Below are positions 29,323-38,920 of a DNA stretch of 64,000 nt, piece after piece. The stretch is from assembly GCF_003293745.1 (NCBI RefSeq), contig NZ_PTLZ01000003.1, positions 1-64,000 on the forward strand. Reading direction: 5' to 3'. The DNA is from Herminiimonas fonticola (GTDB taxonomy: Bacteria; Pseudomonadota; Gammaproteobacteria; Burkholderiales; Burkholderiaceae_D). The notes under the pieces were generated by a model. That model saw nothing but the letters and a program-made list of their open reading frames with translations. It was not told where the DNA came from and made no database searches. The position numbers were made by a program, and so were the translations under genes. Each line of letters opens with the position of its first letter. Positions within the stretch are counted from its first letter, which is position 1.

Positions 29323-31011
29323 TTACATATTCGGATAGTTCGGCCCACCGCCACCTTCAGGCGTCACCCACACGATGTTTTGCGTAGGATCCTTGATGTC
29401 GCAGGTTTTGCAATGCACGCAATTTTGCGCATTGATTTGCAGCCTGTCTTCACCTGCATCGGTTTTGACAAACTCGTACACCGCTGCTGGACAGTAACGT
29501 GCCTCTGGCCCTGCATACCGTGCCAGATTAATGTCGACCGGGACGCTGGCATCTTTCAAGGTCAAATGGATAGGCTGGTCTTCGACATGGTTGGTGTTGG
29601 AGATGAATACCGATGACAGTCTATCGAAGGTCAGCGTATTGTCCGGTTTCGGATACGCGATCGGTTGGAATTCTGCAGCAGGGCGCAGACAGGTGTGATC
29701 CGCATGCGTATTGCGCAAGGTCCATGGTGCTTTGCCGCGCAAGATTAATTGGTCGATACCCACCATCAGTGCACCAGTGTACAAACCTTTGCTCATCCAT
29801 GGTTTGAAGTTGCGCGCGACGTGCAGCTCTTCATGCAACCATGATTTTTCGAATGCCTGTGGATAGTCGCTCAGTTCATCGTACTGACGACCACCTTGCA
29901 GGGCCGCAAATGCCGCGTCTGCCGCCATCATGCCGCTCTTGATTGCAGCATGGCTGCCTTTGATACGACTTGCGTTTAGAAAGCCTGCGTCGCAGCCTAT
30001 CAATGCGCCGCCGGCGAACACCAACTTGGGCAAGGATTGCAAACCGCCGGCAGTGATCGCGCGTGCACCGTAGGAAACACGTTTGCCACCTTTGAAAAAT
30101 TTGCTGATTTCAGGATGCGTTTTGTAGCGCTGGAATTCTTCAAACGGCGACAGGTACGGATTGTCGTAAGCGAGGCCGACGACGTAACCAACGGCGACCT
30201 GATTGTTTTCCAGATGATATAAAAATGAACCGCCGTAAGTATCGTTGGCGAGCGGCCAGCCGGCGGTATGAATCACCAGGCCGGGTTGATGCAAGGCCGG
30301 ATCGATTTCCCATAATTCCTTGATGCCGATCGCGTAGCTTTGTGGTGCCTTGTCTTTGTTCAGATCGAATTTTTCCAGCAACTGCTTGCCGAGATGACCG
30401 CGCGCACCTTCGGCAAACAAAGTGTATTTCGCGTGCAGTTCCATACCAAGCTGGAAGGCGGCAGTAGGAATGCCGGCGCGATCTACGCCCATATTGCCGG
30501 TCGCGACACCACGCACCGATCCGTCGTCGTTGTAGAGGATTTCTGCAGCCGGGAAGCCCGGGAAAACTTCCACACCGAGTGCTTCGGCTTGCTGACCCAG
30601 CCAGCGTACGACATTCGCCAGTGACACGACGTAATTGCCATGATTCTGAAAGCAGGCTGGCAACATGAAGTTAGGCGTTTTGTATGCCTTGCTTTCAGTC
30701 AGGAACAAGAAACGATCTTCGCTTACCGCTGTGTTGAGCGGTGCGCCCAGTTCTTTCCAGTTCGGCAGTAATTCGGTCAGCGCTTGCGGGTCCATCACTG
30801 CGCCGGAAAGTATGTGTGCGCCTAGTTCGCCGCCTTTTTCCAGAACGCAGACTGACACTTCATGATTTTGTTCTGCTGCAAGTTGCTTGAGTCGAATGGA
30901 GGCAGCAAGGCCGGCCGGTCCGCCACCGACGATCACGACGTCGTATTCCATCGCTTCGCGTGGGCCGTATTGTTCGAGCAGGCTGGATGCTGTGGATGCG
31001 TTTGTTGTCAT
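29323..31011 (-). CDS. Electron transfer flavoprotein-ubiquinone oxidoreductase
   Basis: A 562-residue membrane-associated flavoprotein that passes electrons from reduced ETF (acyl-CoA and amino-acid oxidation) to ubiquinone. The FAD-binding GGGPAGLAASIRLKQ motif is at about residues 29-43. A [4Fe-4S] site near the C-terminus has NCVHCKTCDIKDP (about residues 528-540), and the protein ends with the usual GGGGPNYPNM. The ATG at 31011 has no strong Shine-Dalgarno sequence. No etfAB genes are adjacent. Confidence 0.96.
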   Translation of the reverse strand: MTTNASTASSLLEQYGPREAMEYDVVIVGGGPAGLAASIRLKQLAAEQNHEVSVCVLEKGGELGAHILSGAVMDPQALTELLPNWKELGAPLNTAVSEDRFLFLTESKAYKTPNFMLPACFQNHGNYVVSLANVVRWLGQQAEALGVEVFPGFPAAEILYNDDGSVRGVATGNMGVDRAGIPTAAFQLGMELHAKYTLFAEGARGHLGKQLLEKFDLNKDKAPQSYAIGIKELWEIDPALHQPGLVIHTAGWPLANDTYGGSFLYHLENNQVAVGYVVGLAYDNPYLSPFEEFQRYKTHPEISKFFKGGKRVSYGARAITAGGLQSLPKLVFAGGALIGCDAGFLNASRIKGSHAAIKSGMMAADAAFAALQGGRQYDELSDYPQAFEKSWLHEELHVARNFKPWMSKGLYTGALMVGIDQLILRGKAPWTLRNTHADHTCLRPAAEFQPIAYPKPDNTLTFDRLSSVFISNTNHVEDQPIHLTLKDASVPVDINLARYAGPEARYCPAAVYEFVKTDAGEDRLQINAQNCVHCKTCDIKDPTQNIVWVTPEGGGGPNYPNM

Positions 31012-31182
31012 GGGTAAAAACAGTCAAATTATCTGCGGGCGAAACCGTCATTGTCCCCGGTTTCTCAGTGTATGCGAAGTGCAAAAACACGCATTGCTGC
31101 GCTTTCGTGTAATCATAACGCCTCTAACGTCACTTTTCATTTTCAGTGCGTTAATTAATCAAGAGAAAGTCAGGAGAAATTC

Positions 31183-31959
31183 GTGGGCATTGAAGTTAAT
31201 TTTGAAGGCAAAGTCGCCCTGATCACAGGTGCCTCCAGCGGACTTGGCGCGCGTTTCGCGAAAGTGCTGGCGATGGCAGGAGCGCAAGTGGTGCTGGCTG
31301 CTCGCCGTGTGGACAGGCTCAAGGAATTACGTGCCGAGATCGAAGCCGAAGGCGGCGCGGCGCATGTCGTGACGCTGGATGTCACTGATTATGCAAGCAT
31401 CAAATCGGCGATTGCGCATGCAGAAACGGAAGCTGGTGCAATCGATATTCTGGTTAACAATGCTGGTGTTTCCGGTAGCGGTCGTCTGGTCGATGTGACG
31501 CCGGAAGAATACGCATTTGTGATGGATACCAATCAACGCGGTGCCTTCTTCGTTGCACAGGAAGTTGCCAAGCGCATGATCGCACGCTACAAAGGCGACG
31601 CGCGCAAGCAGCATCGCATAGTCAACATCGCATCAGTAGCTGGTTTGCGCGTCGTACCGGAACTTGGCTTGTACAGCATGAGCAAAGCATCTGTCGTGCA
31701 CATGACCAAATCGATGGCGGTGGAATGGGGCAAGTTCGGCATCAACGTCAATGCAATCTGCCCGGGATATATCGGTACCGAGATGAACCTCGATTACCTC
31801 GGCAGTGAACAGGGCCAGCAATTGATCAATGCTTTGCCGCGCAAACGTGTCGGCAAGCCGGAAGACCTGGATGGTTTGCTGCTACTGTTGGCCGCGGAAG
31901 AATCGCATTTCATCAATGGCGCGATCATGACGGCGGATGACGGAATGAGTATTGCCTGA
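31183..31959 (+). CDS. Short-chain dehydrogenase/reductase
   Basis: A 258-residue NAD(P)-dependent oxidoreductase of the classical SDR family. It has the cofactor motif GASSGLG (about 16-22), NNAG (about 91-94) and the catalytic tetrad with YSMSK (about 166-170). The substrate is not certain; the neighbours suggest a 3-hydroxyacyl or acetoacetyl-type substrate. The start is GTG at 31183 behind CAGGAGAA. It ends 8 bp from the end of the convergent regulator gene. Confidence 0.88.
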   Translation: MGIEVNFEGKVALITGASSGLGARFAKVLAMAGAQVVLAARRVDRLKELRAEIEAEGGAAHVVTLDVTDYASIKSAIAHAETEAGAIDILVNNAGVSGSGRLVDVTPEEYAFVMDTNQRGAFFVAQEVAKRMIARYKGDARKQHRIVNIASVAGLRVVPELGLYSMSKASVVHMTKSMAVEWGKFGINVNAICPGYIGTEMNLDYLGSEQGQQLINALPRKRVGKPEDLDGLLLLLAAEESHFINGAIMTADDGMSIA

Positions 31960-31967
31960 TTCGCCGT

Positions 31968-32549
31968 TTACATTTCTGCTTTTTCAATTTGTCGCGATAC
32001 ACCCAGCAAGCGATTAATCAACTCGCTGGCCGTGGTCGCGGCAAATTTTCGCATCAATCTTGCCCTGTGCATTTCTACTGTACGCGGGCTTAATCCAATC
32101 TGACGTGCAATCGTTTTGCTGGTTTTTCCATCGACCAGCATTGCGGCGATTTCTCGTTCGCGCGGTGTTAGTTCTGCCGTAACCGGTCTTTTCTCGCTTA
32201 AATCCTCAAAGGTCCAGATTCCTGCCGCATGCGGATCGTCTGGCACTAACGCGCGACCACTGACATGACACCAGAATAACTGGCCGTCGGCCCGTTTCAT
32301 GATGCGTTCGTCGGAATAATGTCCTTTGACATTCATGATGGGAACGATACGTGCACCTGTGCGCTCGAACTCTGCGTAGCTGGGGTACAGGATGGCAAAC
32401 GACTGTCCGCTGAGAGCATCTTTGGCGTAACCGAACATGGTTGCCAGCGCATCATTGCTGGCGTGAATCACGCGATGCTGCGAAATGCACATGCCCACAG
32501 GCGCATACTGAAAAATGCTTTCATAATCGATTCTTGCTGATGTCATCAT
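31968..32549 (-). CDS. PAS-LuxR family transcriptional regulator
   Basis: A 193-residue regulator. An N-terminal PAS domain (about 5-115) should sense a small ligand or redox state, and a C-terminal LuxR/FixJ-type helix-turn-helix (about 125-185, LTPREREIAAMLVDG and LSPRTVEMHRARLM) binds DNA. The ATG at 32549 is chosen because GAGG lies 7 nt upstream; a longer ORF from 32627 has no such support. It is divergent from the CoA-transferase genes, so it probably controls them. There is no receiver domain, so it is not a classic response regulator. Confidence 0.85.
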   Translation of the reverse strand: MMTSARIDYESIFQYAPVGMCISQHRVIHASNDALATMFGYAKDALSGQSFAILYPSYAEFERTGARIVPIMNVKGHYSDERIMKRADGQLFWCHVSGRALVPDDPHAAGIWTFEDLSEKRPVTAELTPREREIAAMLVDGKTSKTIARQIGLSPRTVEMHRARLMRKFAATTASELINRLLGVSRQIEKAEM

Positions 32550-32694
32550 GCAATGCCTCGTGTTCAGATTTGTCCGGACTGATGGTGGTGTGCTAGTAGT
32601 TCTACGGTATTGTGACGATATCCGCATCGCCTTATGCTGACAGATACACTTCGCTTGCTTTCACCCGGTTTACTCTACACAAAGAAGGGTAACT

Positions 32695-33393
32695 ATGAAT
32701 AAAGTTTATCCCGATGCAGCAACGGCGCTGGCCGATATCGTCCAGGATGGGCAAACCATTGCCGTTGGCGGTTTTGGCCTGTGCGGCATCCCGGAAGCAC
32801 TGATTGCTGCACTACGCGATTCCGGCGTCAAAAACCTGACGGCAATTTCCAATAATGCCGGCATCGACGATGCTGGTTTGGGCCAGCTGCTGATGACGCG
32901 GCAGATCAAGAAAATGATTGCGTCCTACGTCGGCGAAAATAAAGAGTTTGAACGGCAATATCTGGCAGGCGAACTGGAAGTCGAATTTACGCCGCAAGGC
33001 ACACTGGCAGAAAAGCTGCGCGCTGGCGGTTCTGGCATACCCGCATTTTTTACCAAAACAGGTGTAGGTACGATAGTCGCAGAGGGCAAAGACATACGCG
33101 AATTTGATGGCGAGCAATATGTGATGGAGCGTGCATTGATTGCCGACGTCGCGATTGTCAAAGCGTACAAGGCTGACAAGGCCGGCAATCTGGTGTATCG
33201 ACACACCGCACGTAACTTCAACCCGAACGCAGCGATGTCGGGAAAAATCACAGTGGTTGAAGTGGAGGAGCTGGTAGAGATAGGCGAAATCGATCCTGAT
33301 CATGTACACACACCCGGCATCTTCATTCATCGCATTGTGCTAAACGCACATCCTGAAAAACGCATAGAACAGCGCACACTACGAGCAAGTTGA
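32695..33393 (+). CDS. 3-oxoacid CoA-transferase subunit A
   Basis: A 232-residue alpha subunit of a succinyl-CoA:acetoacetate (3-oxoacid) CoA-transferase, which activates acetoacetate for thiolysis to acetyl-CoA. The family signature VGGFGLCGIPE is at about residues 23-33 and GSGIPAFFTKTGVGT follows at about 104. AAGAAGGGTAACT precedes the ATG. The beta subunit gene follows after 73 bp. A different 3-oxoacid or donor CoA cannot be excluded. Confidence 0.92.
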   Translation: MNKVYPDAATALADIVQDGQTIAVGGFGLCGIPEALIAALRDSGVKNLTAISNNAGIDDAGLGQLLMTRQIKKMIASYVGENKEFERQYLAGELEVEFTPQGTLAEKLRAGGSGIPAFFTKTGVGTIVAEGKDIREFDGEQYVMERALIADVAIVKAYKADKAGNLVYRHTARNFNPNAAMSGKITVVEVEELVEIGEIDPDHVHTPGIFIHRIVLNAHPEKRIEQRTLRAS

Positions 33394-33466
33394 TGTGCGT
33401 GTTTGTTGAGCAGTGATCAGTACAAATCTGAATTCAAAAATAATTGAAGCATAGGTGGAGAGCGAG

Positions 33467-34120
33467 ATGGCCTGGACACGAGATGAAATGGCAGCACGTG
33501 CAGCGAAGGAATTACATGATGGCGCGTACGTCAATCTGGGGATAGGCTTGCCTACGCTGGTGGCAAATTTTGTCCCCGCAGATATTCATGTCTGGCTGCA
33601 GTCGGAAAATGGTTTGCTGGGCATAGGTCCGTTTCCAACCAACGATGAAGTTGATCCGGATTTGATCAATGCCGGCAAGCAGACCGTGACCTCATTACCT
33701 GGCTCATCGTATTTCAATTCTGCAGATTCATTCGGCATGATACGCGGCGGCAAAATCGACATTGCTTTGCTGGGTGCAATGCAAGTGTCGGAAAAGGGCG
33801 ATCTTGCCAACTGGATGATTCCGGGCAAGATGATTAAAGGCATGGGCGGTGCAATGGATCTTGTGGCGGGCGTTAAACGTATCGTCGTGTTGATGGAGCA
33901 TGTCGCGCGCGGCAAAGACGGTTCTATCTCGCACAAAATTTTATCTTCATGTAATTTGCCACTGACCGGTGTAAGCGTGGTTGATCGCATCATCACGGAT
34001 CTGGGAGTGATCGATATCACTCCGAATGGATTGCGTTTAGTCGAGTTGGCGACTGGTGTGACGAAAGAAGAAGTAATTGCGAATACCGGTGCGCCGCTGG
34101 ATATCAGCGCGCTGCATTAA
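33467..34120 (+). CDS. 3-oxoacid CoA-transferase subunit B
   Basis: The 217-residue beta subunit. The catalytic glutamate that forms the CoA thioester is E47 in [10 protein letters not shown], and the N-terminal [13 protein letters not shown] segment is typical. The ATG at 33467 is preferred because GGAG (33457-33460) lies at the right distance; a GTG four codons upstream (33455) is in frame but overlaps that site. Together with subunit A and 3-hydroxybutyrate dehydrogenase it forms a ketone-body utilisation set. Confidence 0.92.
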   Translation: MAWTRDEMAARAAKELHDGAYVNLGIGLPTLVANFVPADIHVWLQSENGLLGIGPFPTNDEVDPDLINAGKQTVTSLPGSSYFNSADSFGMIRGGKIDIALLGAMQVSEKGDLANWMIPGKMIKGMGGAMDLVAGVKRIVVLMEHVARGKDGSISHKILSSCNLPLTGVSVVDRIITDLGVIDITPNGLRLVELATGVTKEEVIANTGAPLDISALH

Positions 34121-34206
34121 TCGCAGGAAAAATCAAAGCAGATTGCGGCTGAAAATTCTTGAAGAGTGCCGGTTAAAATTTTTAAACGGTACGAGTTCTT
34201 GAATAT

Positions 34207-35001
34207 TTATTGTGCAGTCCATCCTCCATCCATACTCCACGCGACACCACGGACCTGACTCGCGCCTTCGCTGCACAAAAATACTGCCAACGTGCCTAGT
34301 TGTTCCGGCGTGACAAATTCTCCCGATGGTTGTTTTTCGGCCAGCAAACCTTTCTTGGCATCGTCATTGGATATGCCTTCATTGGCTGCGCGTGCATCGA
34401 CCTGTTTTTGTACCAGCGGCGTCAGCACCCAGCCCGGGCAGATTGCATTGCAGGTCACTCCGGTTTGCGCAGTTTCCAGCGCTGTCACTTTGGTGAAGCC
34501 GACGATGCCATGCTTGGCGGCGACATACGCTGATTTTTGCGCAGATCCGACCAAACCATGGGCGGATGCAATGTTGATGATGCGACCCCAGTTTTTCTGT
34601 TTCATCGCTGGCAACGCTAGGCGTGTTGTGTGGAATGCGGAAGTGAGATTGATCGCGATGATTGCATCCCATTTTTCGACAGGGAAATCTTCAATGTTCG
34701 CTACATGCTGGATGCCGGCGTTGTTGACGAGGATATCGACGCCGCCGAATTTGTCGCTGGTGGCTTGCATCATGGCGACGATTTCCTCTGGCTTGGACAT
34801 ATCGGCATTGTGATAAATCGTTTTGACATTGAAGTCTTTTTCGATTGTAGTCTGCAAGGCCTTGATTTCAGCTGTATCGCCAAAACCATTCAACACGATA
34901 TGCGCGCCTTGTTGCGCCAATGCACGTGCAATACCCAGGCCGATACCGGATGTGGAACCGGTGACCAAGGCCGTTTTACCTTGAAGGGAAGTGTTTTGCA
35001 T
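34207..35001 (-). CDS. 3-hydroxybutyrate dehydrogenase
   Basis: A 264-residue SDR enzyme oxidising (R)-3-hydroxybutyrate to acetoacetate with NAD. The cofactor motif GSTSGIG is at about residues 14-20, NNAGIQHVA at about 91, and the active site is in SAHGLVGSAQKSAYVAAKHG (catalytic Ser, Tyr, Lys). These features fit D-3-hydroxybutyrate dehydrogenase better than other SDRs. The ATG at 35001 has AAAGG 7 nt upstream; the longer ORF from 35067 is not needed. It converges with the CoA-transferase genes that use its product. Confidence 0.93.
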   Translation of the reverse strand: MQNTSLQGKTALVTGSTSGIGLGIARALAQQGAHIVLNGFGDTAEIKALQTTIEKDFNVKTIYHNADMSKPEEIVAMMQATSDKFGGVDILVNNAGIQHVANIEDFPVEKWDAIIAINLTSAFHTTRLALPAMKQKNWGRIINIASAHGLVGSAQKSAYVAAKHGIVGFTKVTALETAQTGVTCNAICPGWVLTPLVQKQVDARAANEGISNDDAKKGLLAEKQPSGEFVTPEQLGTLAVFLCSEGASQVRGVAWSMDGGWTAQ

Positions 35002-35047
35002 GATGCGCCTTTCAGTCTGAAGTCCAGCTGCTGTGATCTTTGACAAG

Positions 35048-35086
35048 ATTTTACGGGTAACATCCATAGCTTAACACCCGTAAAAT
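35048..35086. promoter_or_regulatory. 11-bp inverted repeat, candidate operator
   Basis: ATTTTACGGGT (35048-35058) and ACCCGTAAAAT (35076-35086) are perfect inverted copies 17 bp apart. They lie between the divergent 3-hydroxybutyrate dehydrogenase and alpha/beta hydrolase genes. A dimeric regulator could bind both arms. The right arm overlaps the alternative hydrolase start at 35085. Confidence 0.6.
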
Positions 35087-35111
35087 GCGGCATACCCTAG
35101 ATGCGATCACT

Positions 35112-35978
35112 ATGACACAAGCTCAAATCAAAACCGTGCAATGTCTTTCTCCCGTTGGCCTGCACCAGATGGCGTACAAGGAATGGGGCGATGCAGCTAA
35201 TCCCAATGTCTTGGTGTGCGTGCATGGTCTGACGCGTGTATCGGATGATTTCGATGCGTTAGCGAAAGCGCTGGCGAACGATTATCGCGTGATCTGTCCG
35301 GACGTAGTGGGGCGCGGACGGTCGGATCACTTGCGCGATCCGCAGTTTTATCAGGTGCCGCAATATGTCAGCGATATGGTGACGCTGATTGCACGCCTGG
35401 ATGTTGTATCCGTGAACTGGTTTGGCACGTCTATGGGTGGCGTGATCGGCATGGGATTGGCATCGTTGCCCGGCAATCCGGTACACAAATTGCTACTCAA
35501 CGATATAGGCCCTTCAATTGATGCAGAAGCATTGGCGCGCATAGGCGAATATGTTGGACAGAAAGTGCAGTTTGGCACTTTCGATGAAGCATGGCAGTAC
35601 GTGCGTGCAATCTCGCTGTCGTTCGGTACGCATAGCGATGAGCAATGGCGCAAGTTGGCATCCGATGTGATGCGTCAGAATGCAGAAGGGAAATGGACTT
35701 TTGTGTATGACCCGGGGCTGGCTTTGCCATTCAAGGCAGCGACTTCGCAGAGCGCGCAACTGGATGAGCAGCGTTTGTGGGCGGCTTATGATGCGATTCG
35801 CTGTCCTACGCTGGTAGTACGCGGCGCGGACTCGGATTTGCTGTCGCGGGAAACCGCTACGGCGATGTCGCAGCGCGGGCCGAAGGCGAAAGTGGTGGAA
35901 ATTGCAGGTGTTGGCCATGCGCCGACTTTCCTCAGCGAAACGCAGATCGCGATCGCGAAAGATTTCTTTCTCGCTTGA
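35112..35978 (+). CDS. Alpha/beta hydrolase
   Basis: A 288-residue alpha/beta-fold hydrolase. The HG of the oxyanion region is in VCVHGLTR, the nucleophile elbow is GTSMGG, the acid is probably in RGADSDLL and the histidine is in GVGHAPTF, completing a Ser-Asp-His triad. The substrate is unknown; next to 3-hydroxybutyrate dehydrogenase an esterase on hydroxybutyrate oligomers is conceivable but unproven. Start ATG 35112 is chosen over ATG 35085, since the latter lies in the inverted repeat. Neither has a clear ribosome binding site. Confidence 0.82.
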   Translation: MTQAQIKTVQCLSPVGLHQMAYKEWGDAANPNVLVCVHGLTRVSDDFDALAKALANDYRVICPDVVGRGRSDHLRDPQFYQVPQYVSDMVTLIARLDVVSVNWFGTSMGGVIGMGLASLPGNPVHKLLLNDIGPSIDAEALARIGEYVGQKVQFGTFDEAWQYVRAISLSFGTHSDEQWRKLASDVMRQNAEGKWTFVYDPGLALPFKAATSQSAQLDEQRLWAAYDAIRCPTLVVRGADSDLLSRETATAMSQRGPKAKVVEIAGVGHAPTFLSETQIAIAKDFFLA

Positions 35979-36040
35979 CTCTTGTTGAACGCGCATTGAT
36001 ACCCAATGTGTATTCGAATATTTAATAAAATTAGAACATC

Positions 36041-36391
36041 ATGAACATCACACGCTTGCATATAGGGGATACGCTGTCGGAAGTAGCTATCCATAACGGC
36101 ACGGTATACTTGGCTGGACAAATTGCGGAAGACACGACGCAAAATATTCAGGGTCAGACACGCGAAGTGTTGGGCCATATTGATCGTCTGTTGGCAGAAT
36201 CCGGCAGCGATAAAACCCGCATTCTGTCGTGTCAGATTTTTATTGCCGACGTTAATGATTTCGACGGCATGAATGCAGCGTGGAATGAATGGGTACCAGA
36301 AGGGCATACGCCGCCGCGGGCAACCGTCGGAGCGATCTTTCCGGATTCGAAGCGCTTGATTGAAATAATTGTGGTTGCAGCATCTTCCTAG
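36041..36391 (+). CDS. RidA/YjgF family protein
   Basis: A 116-residue protein of the RidA (Rid/YER057c/UK114) family, trimeric enamine/imine deaminases that remove reactive intermediates of amino-acid metabolism. The active-site arginine is in PPRATVGAIF (about residue 90), and DVNDFDGMNAAWNEWVP is the typical middle segment. The gene ends 7 bp before relA, so the two are probably cotranscribed. Confidence 0.92.
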   Translation: MNITRLHIGDTLSEVAIHNGTVYLAGQIAEDTTQNIQGQTREVLGHIDRLLAESGSDKTRILSCQIFIADVNDFDGMNAAWNEWVPEGHTPPRATVGAIFPDSKRLIEIIVVAASS

Positions 36392-36398
36392 GTTCAAC

Positions 36399-38684
36399 AT
36401 GGTTTCCGTAGCATCGTCACAAAGTGACACACAAGAGCTTCTTCGCTCCGGTTTGACAGAACACGACAGTGCCCGCGTGATGGATGCGCTTGCATTCGTC
36501 AAACCGTTTTATACCGGCAAAACGGTTTCTGCCGGACAAGATGCCTTTGAGAGCGAACAGGATGCTTTCGAGTTTGCGCAAGGCGTCGCAACGGTTCTGT
36601 CACAACTGGAAACAGATGCTGATACGCGTATTGCCGCCTTGCTATTTGAACTGGCAACCATCAATCCGGCTGCGGCCGACAAGATACAAGAGCTTTTCGG
36701 CAAGGAAGTCGACGACCTGGTTGCCGGTGTGCGTCAGTTGATGCGCTTGCATGAAGTAACTTTTGTGCAGCACGAAGCCGCTCGCGGGAAAAATGCTGCG
36801 CAGGAAGCGGCGTCGCAACTGGAAGTTGTGCGCAAGATGTTGCTGGCAATGGCGACCGATATGCGCGTGGTATTGGTTCGTCTCGGTACGCGCGTCACGA
36901 CCTTGCGATATTTTGCCGATAACAAATTACAGAACGAACGCTCTAAGCAATATGCGCGCGAGACATTTGATCTCTACGCGCCACTGGCGAATCGACTCGG
37001 TGTCTGGCAACTGAAATGGGAACTGGAAGATTTGTCTTTCCGTTTCCTGCAGCCGGAAGCCTATAAACGCATCGCGTCATTACTGGAAGAAAAACGCGTA
37101 GAGCGCGAAGCCTTCGTCGAGAATTCGATCAAGCGTCTGCAATCGGAAATGGCAGCTGCCGGTATCAAGGCAGAAGTATTCGGCCGCCCAAAACATATCT
37201 TCAGTATCTGGAGCAAGTTGCGCGGCAAGGAAATTGAGTTCTCCGATTTGTATGATGTGCGTGCATTCAGGGTCATCGTCGATGATGTCAAAACCTGCTA
37301 CACGGTGCTCGGTATCGTGCACAACATCTGGACGCCGATACCGTCAGAGTTCGATGATTACATTTCACGCCCCAAAGCCAACGGTTATCAATCGCTGCAT
37401 ACCATCGTTATCGCAGAAGACGGCCGGCCTCTGGAAGTGCAGGTGCGTACCAACGATATGCATGACTTCGCCGAGTACGGCGTTGCTGCGCACTGGCGCT
37501 ACAAGGAAGCGGGCGGGTCGAATTTTTCCGGTCAAAAATACGATGAAAAAATCGCATGGCTACGTCAGTTGCTGGCGTGGAAAAGCGAAGTCGTTGACAC
37601 CGTCGTTGGACAGGAAGATGTGCATCGTGACTGGGTAGAAAAACTCAAGTCCGCCACCCTGGACGATCGTATCTATGTGTTGACGCCACAAGCGCGCGTG
37701 ATCGAGTTGCCGAATGGTGCGACGCCGATCGATTTTGCATATCACTTGCACAGCGACGTCGGGCACCGTTGCCGCGGTGCACGCGTGGATGGCACTCTGG
37801 TACCTCTGAATACCGTTTTGAAAAACGGTCAAACCGTAGACATCATTACTGCCAAAGGCGTCAGTACTGTTACAGGTACGGTAGGTCCGTCGCGCGACTG
37901 GCTTGCGCCGGGTTATGCAGCGAGTTCGCGTACACGTGCCAAGGTGCGTGCATGGTTCAATGCAATTGACCAGCAGGAAACGCTTTCCACCGGTCGCGGC
38001 TTGATTGAAAAAACCTTGCAGCGCGAAGGCAAGACAGCAGTCAATCTGGAGGAACTTGCGCACAAGTTGGGTTTCACCAAACTCGATGATTTATTCCTCG
38101 CAGTAGGCAAGGATGAGTTCAGCCTGCGCACCGTCGAACAGGCTTTGCATGCGGACGAGGCGAGTGCCGCCAAGCAGGCCGAGCTGGAAGACGTTGTTAT
38201 TCCACGCAAGAGCCGCGCATCGAGCGTGGTGCAGGGCGCCAAGTCTGGCGTGTTGGTGGTGGGCACCGACGGTCTGATGACGCAACTCGCAAAATGCTGC
38301 AAACCGGCGCCGCCAGATCCTATCGTCGGTTTTGTGACGCGCGGCAAAGGTGTGTCGATACATCGCGCCGGTTGCCGGAATTTTTCCGAGATGCGGCGCA
38401 AGGCGCCCGAGCGTGTGATTCAAACAGCGTGGGGCGGTCCGGAATCGTCGACTGTTTATCCTGTGGATATTTTCGTGCTGGCGGGCGACAGGCAGGGCTT
38501 GTTGCGCGATATCTCGGATATCTTTTTGCGCGAAAAAATCAATGTCATTGGTGTCAGCACGCAAAGTGTAAAAGGACAGGCGCGCATGGCATTTACTGCG
38601 GAGATCGGTTCAACCGCGCAATTGCAGAAGGCGTTAACGGTGATACGCGAAGTCAATGGCGTACTGGAAGCCAAGCGTCATTGA
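36399..38684 (+). CDS. relA: (p)ppGpp synthetase RelA
   Basis: The 761-residue ribosome-associated stringent-response enzyme makes (p)ppGpp from GTP/GDP and ATP. The N-terminal hydrolase-like region lacks the HD motif (LLFELATINPAA stands there), and the synthetase region has EFDD in SEFDDYISRPKANGYQS rather than RxKD. Both mark the synthetase-only RelA rather than bifunctional SpoT. TGS (about 420-480), a conserved Cys region (LAKCCKPAPPDPIVGF, about 630) and an ACT domain (about 685-760) follow. ATG 36399 with AGG upstream is chosen; TTG 36369 overlaps ridA and is unlikely. Confidence 0.96.
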   Translation: MVSVASSQSDTQELLRSGLTEHDSARVMDALAFVKPFYTGKTVSAGQDAFESEQDAFEFAQGVATVLSQLETDADTRIAALLFELATINPAAADKIQELFGKEVDDLVAGVRQLMRLHEVTFVQHEAARGKNAAQEAASQLEVVRKMLLAMATDMRVVLVRLGTRVTTLRYFADNKLQNERSKQYARETFDLYAPLANRLGVWQLKWELEDLSFRFLQPEAYKRIASLLEEKRVEREAFVENSIKRLQSEMAAAGIKAEVFGRPKHIFSIWSKLRGKEIEFSDLYDVRAFRVIVDDVKTCYTVLGIVHNIWTPIPSEFDDYISRPKANGYQSLHTIVIAEDGRPLEVQVRTNDMHDFAEYGVAAHWRYKEAGGSNFSGQKYDEKIAWLRQLLAWKSEVVDTVVGQEDVHRDWVEKLKSATLDDRIYVLTPQARVIELPNGATPIDFAYHLHSDVGHRCRGARVDGTLVPLNTVLKNGQTVDIITAKGVSTVTGTVGPSRDWLAPGYAASSRTRAKVRAWFNAIDQQETLSTGRGLIEKTLQREGKTAVNLEELAHKLGFTKLDDLFLAVGKDEFSLRTVEQALHADEASAAKQAELEDVVIPRKSRASSVVQGAKSGVLVVGTDGLMTQLAKCCKPAPPDPIVGFVTRGKGVSIHRAGCRNFSEMRRKAPERVIQTAWGGPESSTVYPVDIFVLAGDRQGLLRDISDIFLREKINVIGVSTQSVKGQARMAFTAEIGSTAQLQKALTVIREVNGVLEAKRH

Positions 38685-38788
38685 TAGGCGTCTGGAATTT
38701 TTATCGCAAATGGATATGCAAAATCGCGGTTCCGAATGATTTTTAAAACAACTTCATTTAGGGGCTAGCTAAGAAGATAATTTTCCGC

Positions 38789-38794
38789 TATAAT
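38789..38794 (+). promoter_or_regulatory. -10 box of tRNA-Val
   Basis: A consensus TATAAT lies 11 bp before the tRNA 5' end. No good -35 hexamer is seen at 16-18 bp upstream. Confidence 0.55.
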
Positions 38795-38805
38795 TTCGCT
38801 TCTTT

Positions 38806-38882
38806 AGGCGCGTAGCTCAGCTGGTTAGAGCACTACCTTGACATGGTAGGGGTCGTTGGTTCGAGTCCAATCGTGCCTACCA
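38806..38882 (+). tRNA. tRNA-Val(GAC)
   Basis: A 77-nt tRNA. Acceptor strands AGGCGCG (38806-38812) and CGTGCCT (38872-38878) pair with one G-T. The anticodon stem CTACC/GGTAG encloses TTGACAT with anticodon GAC. The T-loop is TTCGAGT and CCA is encoded (38880-38882). Confidence 0.97.
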
Positions 38883-38920
38883 ACGAAAAATTGGTAAAAC
38901 CTGTAAGAGCGAGAAAGGCA

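Noticed and set aside
34140-34190. Terminator between scoB and 3-hydroxybutyrate dehydrogenase
   Set aside because: The CCGGTT / AAACGG arms mismatch and the pairing is mostly A-T, too weak to call.
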